A DNA stretch of 64,000 nt from Mytilus californianus (lineage: Eukaryota; Mollusca; Bivalvia; Mytilida; Mytilidae). Of the stretch, positions 1 through 6,000 are shown one piece after another; the first letter of the stretch is position 1, and each line of letters begins with the position of its first letter. Under the pieces are notes generated by a model. That model was not told the origin of the DNA. It ran no database searches and saw only the letters and a program-made list of their open reading frames with translations. Where the stretch lies: contig NW_026262637.1 in assembly GCF_021869535.1 (NCBI RefSeq), positions 31,498,553 through 31,562,552 on the forward strand, in the 5' to 3' direction. Both the position numbers and the translations under genes were made by a program.

Positions 1-24
1 AAGAAGCATACCCCATAACAAGGG

Positions 25-31
25 TATAAAT
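25..31 (+). promoter_or_regulatory. TATA-box-like element
   Basis: TATAAAT, preceded by GGG, lies 31 nt upstream of the A in a TCAG (54-57), which is the usual TATA-to-initiator spacing. It points toward the + strand relic and the histone-type stem-loop about 0.9 kb away. TATA-like strings are common in AT-rich DNA, so this is only a candidate. Confidence 0.2.
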
Positions 32-183
32 CATGAGACTAGTCTTCAAACAGTCAGCTAAGTTCATTTAATATACAATGGAAAAGGCTAGATGCAGAGA
101 AGTTCTCACTTGTAGCTAAAACCAGTCAAGACGGCACCTCCTACAGTTTAACAAATGTCGAGGGAAATCCTGGATCTGCCTGA

Positions 184-318
184 ATGCTTAATGCTACTGT
201 GCGTTGTTATACTTGTGACTGCTCTAAATGTCCCACTAGTTCATACGTGTGTGGTGGTGGACACTCAAACTGTTGGTGGCTCATAGGAGATCCATGTACT
301 TGGGTCCAAACAAGTTAA
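184..318 (+). pseudogene. Cysteine-rich 44-codon segment of the + strand relic
   Basis: This is an open segment with ATG at 184 and TAA at 316-318. It has seven cysteines at residues 8, 11, 13, 16, 23, 30 and 38, plus His27 and the aromatic pair Trp31-Trp32. The same frame is open upstream to position 37 except for the TGA at 181-183. The ATG context is poor (T at -3). Spacing suggests a degenerate zinc-binding module at the N-terminal side of the relic rather than an independent small protein. A secreted Cys-rich peptide is unlikely because no signal peptide is visible. Confidence 0.3.
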
Positions 319-372
319 CCAACCTGAATATGGATAACAAAGACAAGTTAATAATGCAGGAACTTTTAAAAA

Positions 373-540
373 ATGAAACTTAGCGAAGAAGCAATAATGA
401 AAATGAAATATAATCATAACACTCAAAAAGGTGAATCTGTTAACAGAGCACTAAGTGTTTCCTTACCAAAGAATATGAACTTTTCTAGAAATTTGAAGGG
501 AGGGAGGGAGGGCATCATCAATAATTCACACTTTGAATAA
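373..540 (+). pseudogene. Best-preserved open segment of the + strand relic (55 codons)
   Basis: This ATG-initiated stretch of 55 codons ends in TAA at 538-540. Residues 16-19 are NTQK, 21-24 ESVN, 31-34 LPKN and 37-40 FSRN. After residue 43 the frame runs through the GGGA repeat into residues unlike the rest; the frame-2 reading across the same tract gives the more natural continuation GRASSIIHTLNNG. The upstream frame-3 segment (291-380, ending LIMQELLKNET) overlaps the start and probably belonged to the same protein before a frameshift. It is too short and broken to be a working gene. Confidence 0.4.
498..512 (+). repeat. (GGGA)3GGG tract, predicted G-quadruplex
   Basis: Four G-triplets are separated by single A loops, the most compact form of the G3N1 quadruplex pattern, in otherwise AT-rich DNA. 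It sits exactly where the + strand relic changes from frame 1 to frame 2, so it probably grew by slippage inside former coding sequence. It is present at unit offset 498-512 throughout the array. Confidence 0.8.
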
Positions 541-860
541 TGGTACAGCTTATTCCTTGTGACAAAAAGCAGAATGTATTGGTTTTAAAATCTCAAAAGG
601 TTCATTAAAACACTTCGACCAGATGTAAAGGGAGTGTGAACGGAACAAAGTAAACCAAAATACTCCAGAAAGGAAAAAGAAAAATTTACAACGCACCGGA
701 CAGAAGACTAAGGTTCATGTGGAAGAAAAGGATCGAAGTAAACGTACAGATAGATATAAAAAAGGGCAACCTGATCCAAAACTTGATGCTGCATTTGTAA
801 AAGCATAATGGACAATCATTCATATGGTAGAGTAATACCTGCTAAGAAGAATATACATAC

Positions 861-919
861 CAGAAGCTGTTCTTCAAAAGTTCCAAAATCAAGGAAGATA
901 TAGCTGCATTCATCTACTG
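861..919 (-). other. Possible relic exon on the - strand
   Basis: Read on the - strand, a pyrimidine-rich tract ending TTTTTCAG (acceptor AG at 921-920, with a second CAG just after it) is followed by 59 nt and a good donor, GTATGT (860-855). Only one frame of the 59 nt is open; it gives 19 residues beginning VDECSYIFLDFG. It lies downstream of, and in the same orientation as, the endonuclease relic, so it could be a later exon or a captured host exon. The sequence is short and I do not recognise the product; chance is a serious alternative. Confidence 0.25.
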
Positions 920-945
920 CTGAAAAAGATACAGACAAAATTAAC

Positions 946-961
946 GGTCCTTTTAAGGACC
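946..961 (+). other. Histone-mRNA-type 3' stem-loop
   Basis: GGTCCTTTTAAGGACC forms a 6-bp stem (946-951 with 956-961) and a 4-nt loop TTTA (952-955). It matches all 16 positions of the metazoan histone 3' consensus GGYYYUUHUHARRRCC. The flanks also fit: AAC before it and ACCA (962-965) after it, with a purine-rich stretch (AAAAAGGAG, about 974-982) where a U7 snRNA-binding downstream element would lie. The reverse complement has loop TTAA, which does not fit, so the signal is on the + strand. No intact histone gene precedes it; the nearest upstream relic ends at 808. In the known pathway such elements bind SLBP and direct cleavage without polyadenylation. Function here is inferred, not shown. 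Confidence 0.65.
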
Positions 962-1048
962 ACCAAAATCTTTAAAAAGGAGTCTAAAATTGTTGTACAT
1001 TCAGTTAAAATTGTTTATATAAGCTATAGCCCTACCCCTTATATATCT

Positions 1049-1433
1049 TCAAAAAAAATCCAGGCCCAAATCTTTAAAATTGGAGAGCCCCTGGCAAAAT
1101 TTTCTGAGTTTACAAAATATTCTGTCGTTATTTATGTGATGCGGCTCTTCAGTAATGTGAGCCGCATTCCCACACAAACTTTTATGACACATAAAATGGC
1201 ATAAAGTGTTTTATTTAATTTTTAAAACTTATCAAAAACTAATTAAAAACCATAAAACTGAATCTATGGGCTTTTTTCTTTTTCCAGGTCCCAGAAATAG
1301 GATACTGGAAAGAAATAAGCCCATATTTTCCATCTTTTGTTGTCCCCTGATCCCATATAAGACATTTGTTATTTCTTGCCAGGTGGCTCTTTTCTAATAT
1401 TCTTTGCTGATATTTTTCGAAAAATCCCTCCAT
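1049..1433 (-). pseudogene. His-Me finger (I-PpoI type) endonuclease relic
   Basis: The first part (1433 down to 1239) is an ATG-started 64-codon ORF. It contains KCLIW (residues 23-27), KDGKYG (33-38) and AHRFSF (55-60), the usual C.W.G...GYG...HR.S pattern of zinc-binding His-Me/HNH endonucleases. An in-frame stop at 1442-1440 precedes the ATG. After the stop at 1241-1239 the other half continues in the next frame (1210 down to 1052, stop at 1051-1049): MCHKSLC, then NAAHI, EPHHINNDR and FC. Aligned with I-PpoI as I recall it, Cys100, Cys105, His110, Asn119, Arg122 and Cys125 all fall in register. The spacing from the first cysteine is 175 nt, against 177 for 59 codons. The catalytic His98 position reads Phe and the second zinc site lacks its His and last Cys. 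The frame break and intervening stops at 1241-1211 make it inactive. One copy lies in every unit. Confidence 0.6.
1139..1167. repeat. GC-rich perfect hairpin, 9-bp arms
   Basis: ATGCGGCTC (1139-1147) and GAGCCGCAT (1159-1167) are perfect inverted repeats around an 11-nt loop; TGTG before and CACA after extend the symmetry past a 3-nt bulge. It is strikingly GC-rich for this unit and overlaps the NAAHI-to-EPH codons of the endonuclease relic on the other strand. It could form in RNA from either strand. No U-run follows it, so it is not a bacterial-type terminator. Confidence 0.6.
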
Positions 1434-1698
1434 TTTAACTTACAAGTGTATGAATACATAATACCATCAAAATGACCTTACTGTAACCCCTTTTGAAACT
1501 TTAAATTGAAAAACAAACTTTTTAAAAATTTCATAAATTTAAATTTCAATTTAATTTAAAAAGTTTAATTCAAATTTTAAAAATAATTACACCATTGTTT
1601 TCCTTATTGAATTTTGAAGTTGCTGGCCAAATTTCATCTATGTAACTCCACAAATAAGCTTACAATTGCAGATTGAAGTGTTCAAAATATGCCCTCTG
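1434..1698. other. AT-rich spacer, no gene, with inverted repeat
   Basis: There is no coding signal on either strand. It contains a perfect 12-bp inverted repeat, AAACTTTTTAAA at 1515-1526 and TTTAAAAAGTTT at 1555-1566, around a 28-nt core almost entirely A and T, including the palindrome AAATTTAAATTT. Easily melted palindromic DNA of this kind can mark an origin or matrix-attachment region, but nothing here proves that. The segment ends at CTCTG, immediately before the 469-bp insertion site. Confidence 0.6.
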
Positions 1699-2167
1699 AC
1701 AGGAACGGGGACCCAGTTATTTCCCCCATTGAAACGCATTGAAAATCATAGTAAATAAATGGGGTGCTGTCCAATAAATAATTTTGATAGCCACCTTGGG
1801 ACTTCTGTTTCACGTTAGGCATTTGTTTCGAAGTTTCTAAGTGCAATCTCAGTGCCTCATGACCGGCATTCCGTTGCACAATTTTGTTTTGATTGACAAC
1901 AGGGTAGGTCGGTCTACTTCCGGGGAAGAATAAAGGCTAGAATTTAGGCAATTTACTCTATGTACCGACGCCAGATTACATTTAAATCAATCAAAATTTT
2001 TACAGAAATTCAAGCTAGAAAGCCTACCCATTCAAATAAATCTACATTCAGTTACAGAACTTGTGTAATAATAAAACTACACCATTTTAAATAAAAGTTA
2101 TATTTTTTTTTTAAGAACTACATTCGTGGGTACCGGACTGGTTGCCGTAACTGGGATCCTATTCCTG
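1699..2167. mobile_element. 469-bp TIR segment, unit 1 copy A
   Basis: The segment starts ACAGGAACGG and ends ATTCCTG. Including the flanking CTG and TCAG, the left end (1696-1719) and the right end of the block (2617-2640) are inverted repeats matching at 20 of 24 positions, the outer ten perfectly (CTGACAGGAA / TTCCTGTCAG). Empty units read CTCTGACAGACTTT; occupied ones read CTCTGACAGGAA at the left and TTCCTGTCAGACTTT at the right. Thus CAG is shared at both edges and could be a 3-bp target duplication or microhomology. Size, TIRs and lack of coding capacity fit a small non-autonomous DNA transposon (MITE). Superfamily is undetermined. A 65-codon open frame on the - strand (1682-1879) starts at GTG and has no recognisable domain. 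Confidence 0.6.
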
Positions 2168-2636
2168 ACAGGAACGGGGACCCAGTTATTTCCCCCATTG
2201 AAACGCATTGAAAATCATAGTAAATAAATGGGGTGCTGTCCAATAAATAATTTTGATAGCCACCTTGGGACTTCTGTTTCACGTTAGGCATTTGTTTCGA
2301 AGTTTCTAAGTGCAATCTCAGTGCCTCATGACCGGCATTCCGTTGCACAATTTTGTTTTGATTGACAACAGGGTAGGTCGGTCTACTTCCGGGGAAGAAT
2401 AAAGGCTAGAATTTAGGCAATTTACTCTATGTACCGACGCCAGATTACATTTAAATCAATCAAAATTTTTACAGAAATTCAAGCTAGAAAGCCTACCCAT
2501 TCAAATAAATCTACATTCAGTTACAGAACTTGTGTAATAATAAAACTACACCATTTTAAATAAAAGTTATATTTTTTTTTTAAGAACTACATTCGTGGGT
2601 ACCGGACTGGTTGCCGTAACTGGGATCCTATTCCTG
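2168..2636. mobile_element. 469-bp TIR segment, unit 1 copy B
   Basis: This is a direct repeat of copy A with no difference seen. The join reads TTCCTGACAGGAA, so the two copies share a single CTGACAG rather than each having full ends plus flanks. The last copy is followed by TCAG instead of ACAG. The - strand open frame here (2118-2348) runs through the join and reaches 76 codons only because of the duplication. Confidence 0.7.
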
Positions 2637-3000
2637 TCAGACTTTAATTTTTTTTCCAGACTTTAAACTGCACTTTTAAAATAAAGATATACATCTCAGT
2701 AGTTATTGTGCAAAGTTTCAATAGATTTGATCCAACAGTTACAGAGTTATTGATCCTTATCTATGACATCTCAAATACCAGAAAATTGATCGGATAAAAT
2801 CATAAATTCATGAAGAAAATATGCTTAAAATCAGCAAAACTTTTTTATTTTAAAAGATATTTACATTCTGTAAATTGCACATGGTAGATAAAATCATTTT
2901 TGATATGGAAATCTAGTTAAAAAAGAAATTCTGCTGAAAAAAAATTAATTATAATTATTTTTTTAATTAAAAAAAAAATCTTATAAGAATTACATATGCA
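2637..3000. other. Non-coding AT-rich tail of the unit
   Basis: No ORF, RNA gene or promoter is recognised here. It opens with a short direct repeat (CAGACTTTAA, twice within about 20 nt). It ends with A- and T-runs around 2938-2980 (TTAATTATAATTATT flanked by homopolymers), likely bent or easily melted DNA. Offset 2945 is the most frequent variable base of the array (T or A). Confidence 0.7.
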
Positions 3001-6000
3001 AAGAAGCATACCCCATAACAAGGGTATAAATCATGAGACTAGTCTTCAAACAGTCAGCTAAGTTCATTTAATATACAATGGAAAAGGCTAGATGCAGAGA
3101 AGTTCTCACTTGTAGCTAAAACCAGTCAAGACGGCACCTCCTACAGTTTAACAAATGTCGAGGGAAATCCTGGATCTGCCTGAATGCTTAATGCTACTGT
3201 GCGTTGTTATACTTGTGACTGCTCTAAATGTCCCACTAGTTCATACGTGTGTGGTGGTGGACACTCAAACTGTTGGTGGCTCATAGGAGATCCATGTACT
3301 TGGGTCCAAACAAGTTAACCAACCTGAATATGGATAACAAAGACAAGTTAATAATGCAGGAACTTTTAAAAAATGAAACTTAGCGAAGAAGCAATAATGA
3401 AAATGAAATATAATCATAACACTCAAAAAGGTGAATCTGTTAACAGAGCACTAAGTGTTTCCTTACCAAAGAATATGAACTTTTCTAGAAATTTGAAGGG
3501 AGGGAGGGAGGGCATCATCAATAATTCACACTTTGAATAATGGTACAGCTTATTCCTTGTGACAAAAAGCAGAATGTATTGGTTTTAAAATCTCAAAAGG
3601 TTCATTAAAACACTTCGACCAGATGTAAAGGGAGTGTGAACGGAACAAAGTAAACCAAAATACTCCAGAAAGGAAAAAGAAAAATTTACAACGCACCGGA
3701 CAGAAGACTAAGGTTCATGTGGAAGAAAAGGATCGAAGTAAACGTACAGATAGATATAAAAAAGGGCAACCTGATCCAAAACTTGATGCTGCATTTGTAA
3801 AAGCATAATGGACAATCATTCATATGGTAGAGTAATACCTGCTAAGAAGAATATACATACCAGAAGCTGTTCTTCAAAAGTTCCAAAATCAAGGAAGATA
3901 TAGCTGCATTCATCTACTGCTGAAAAAGATACAGACAAAATTAACGGTCCTTTTAAGGACCACCAAAATCTTTAAAAAGGAGTCTAAAATTGTTGTACAT
4001 TCAGTTAAAATTGTTTATATAAGCTATAGCCCTACCCCTTATATATCTTCAAAAAAAATCCAGGCCCAAATCTTTAAAATTGGAGAGCCCCTGGCAAAAT
4101 TTTCTGAGTTTACAAAATATTCTGTCGTTATTTATGTGATGCGGCTCTTCAGTAATGTGAGCCGCATTCCCACACAAACTTTTATGACACATAAAATGGC
4201 ATAAAGTGTTTTATTTAATTTTTAAAACTTATCAAAAACTAATTAAAAACCATAAAACTGAATCTATGGGCTTTTTTCTTTTTCCAGGTCCCAGAAATAG
4301 GATACTGGAAAGAAATAAGCCCATATTTTCCATCTTTTGTTGTCCCCTGATCCCATATAAGACATTTGTTATTTCTTGCCAGGTGGCTCTTTTCTAATAT
4401 TCTTTGCTGATATTTTTCGAAAAATCCCTCCATTTTAACTTACAAGTGTATGAATACATAATACCATCAAAATGACCTTACTGTAACCCCTTTTGAAACT
4501 TTAAATTGAAAAACAAACTTTTTAAAAATTTCATAAATTTAAATTTCAATTTAATTTAAAAAGTTTAATTCAAATTTTAAAAATAATTACACCATTGTTT
4601 TCCTTATTGAATTTTGAAGTTGCTGGCCAAATTTCATCTATGTAACTCCACAAATAAGCTTACAATTGCAGATTGAAGTGTTCAAAATATGCCCTCTGAC
4701 AGGAACGGGGACCCAGTTATTTCCCCCATTGAAACGCATTGAAAATCATAGTAAATAAATGGGGTGCTGTCCAATAAATAATTTTGATAGCCACCTTGGG
4801 ACTTCTGTTTCACGTTAGGCATTTGTTTCGAAGTTTCTAAGTGCAATCTCAGTGCCTCATGACCGGCATTCCGTTGCACAATTTTGTTTTGATTGACAAC
4901 AGGGTAGGTCGGTCTACTTCCGGGGAAGAATAAAGGCTAGAATTTAGGCAATTTACTCTATGTACCGACGCCAGATTACATTTAAATCAATCAAAATTTT
5001 TACAGAAATTCAAGCTAGAAAGCCTACCCATTCAAATAAATCTACATTCAGTTACAGAACTTGTGTAATAATAAAACTACACCATTTTAAATAAAAGTTA
5101 TATTTTTTTTTTAAGAACTACATTCGTGGGTACCGGACTGGTTGCCGTAACTGGGATCCTATTCCTGACAGGAACGGGGACCCAGTTATTTCCCCCATTG
5201 AAACGCATTGAAAATCATAGTAAATAAATGGGGTGCTGTCCAATAAATAATTTTGATAGCCACCTTGGGACTTCTGTTTCACGTTAGGCATTTGTTTCGA
5301 AGTTTCTAAGTGCAATCTCAGTGCCTCATGACCGGCATTCCGTTGCACAATTTTGTTTTGATTGACAACAGGGTAGGTCGGTCTACTTCCGGGGAAGAAT
5401 AAAGGCTAGAATTTAGGCAATTTACTCTATGTACCGACGCCAGATTACATTTAAATCAATCAAAATTTTTACAGAAATTCAAGCTAGAAAGCCTACCCAT
5501 TCAAATAAATCTACATTCAGTTACAGAACTTGTGTAATAATAAAACTACACCATTTTAAATAAAAGTTATATTTTTTTTTTAAGAACTACATTCGTGGGT
5601 ACCGGACTGGTTGCCGTAACTGGGATCCTATTCCTGTCAGACTTTAATTTTTTTTCCAGACTTTAAACTGCACTTTTAAAATAAAGATATACATCTCAGT
5701 AGTTATTGTGCAAAGTTTCAATAGATTTGATCCAACAGTTACAGAGTTATTGATCCTTATCTATGACATCTCAAATACCAGAAAATTGATCGGATAAAAT
5801 CATAAATTCATGAAGAAAATATGCTTAAAATCAGCAAAACTTTTTTATTTTAAAAGATATTTACATTCTGTAAATTGCACATGGTAGATAAAATCATTTT
5901 TGATATGGAAATCTAGTTAAAAAAGAAATTCTGCTGAAAAAAAATTAATTATAATTATTTTTTTAATTAAAAAAAAAATCTTATAAGAATTACATATGCA
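3001..6000 (+). repeat. Unit 2, 3000 bp, two segments
   Basis: No difference from unit 1 noticed. Coding relic 3037-3808, stem-loop 3946-3961, endonuclease relic 4049-4433 (-). Confidence 0.97.
4699..5636. mobile_element. 469-bp segments x2 (unit 2)
   Basis: Copies 4699-5167 and 5168-5636, same ends and same join as in unit 1. Confidence 0.65.

Larger units (their letters stand above)
37..808 (+). pseudogene. Decayed transposase-like coding relic, multiple frameshifts
   Basis: No intact ORF exists, but a chain of overlapping open segments reads like one protein: frame 1 at 37-290 (stop TGA at 181-183), frame 3 at 291-380, frame 1 at 373-497, frame 2 at about 497-565, frame 3 at 543-605 and frame 2 at 629-805 (stop TAA 806-808). 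Segment 184-318 is cysteine-rich (CYTC, CSKC, VCGGG, CWW), resembling a zinc-binding module. Segment 373-540 contains NTQKGESVNRALS followed by SLPKN and FSRN. The frame-2 piece at about 509-559 continues with GRASSIIHTLNNG. The last segment is Lys/Arg-rich and ends RYKKGQPDPKLD. The NTQK..E..N...PKN style recalls the C-terminal part of transposase-like proteins found as multicopy ORFs in animals, but I cannot name the family with certainty. It is repeated in every unit. Confidence is moderate for coding ancestry and low for the family. Confidence 0.45.
1..3000 (+). repeat. Unit 1, 3000 bp, two 469-bp segments (reference unit)
   Basis: Reference copy; the phase is arbitrary and set by the window start. 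Internal parts: + strand coding relic 37-808, histone-type stem-loop 946-961, endonuclease relic on the - strand 1049-1433, 469-bp segments 1699-2167 and 2168-2636. Detailed entries are given for this unit only; add (unit start minus 1) for the others. Confidence 0.97.

Noticed and set aside
184-318. Ly-6/uPAR-type Cys-rich domain suggested by CYTC
   Set aside because: The remaining cysteine spacing and the lack of a signal peptide or the C-terminal CN motif do not fit; a zinc-binding module of the relic is simpler.
826-903. Histone H2A C-terminal pseudogene upstream of the stem-loop
   Set aside because: Short blocks (AATATACA, AGCTGTTCTTC, TTCCAAAA) resemble codons for NIQAVLLPK, but only with unaligned gaps of 9, 7 and 5 nt. 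The same bases read better as a splice-bounded block on the other strand. Suggestive because of the stem-loop, but too weak to call.
1139-1182. Helitron 3' end (hairpin near CTRR)
   Set aside because: No CTRR end lies at the right distance after the hairpin, and no TC start was found.
1270-1290. Splice acceptor on the + strand (pyrimidine tract then CCAG)
   Set aside because: It is antisense to the Trp-Lys-Lys-Lys-Lys codons of the nuclease relic, and no exon-like frame with a donor follows.
1206-1397. 63-codon open frame on the + strand, repeated in every unit
   Set aside because: It starts at GTG, not ATG, lies opposite the endonuclease relic and has no motif; it is an antisense shadow.
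1682-1879. 65-codon (76 codons across the segment join) open frame on the - strand of the 469-bp segment as a gene
   Set aside because: It begins at GTG in an apparently eukaryotic sequence, with the first ATG 19 codons later. It has no recognisable domain, and its C-terminus changes with whatever DNA lies next to the segment.
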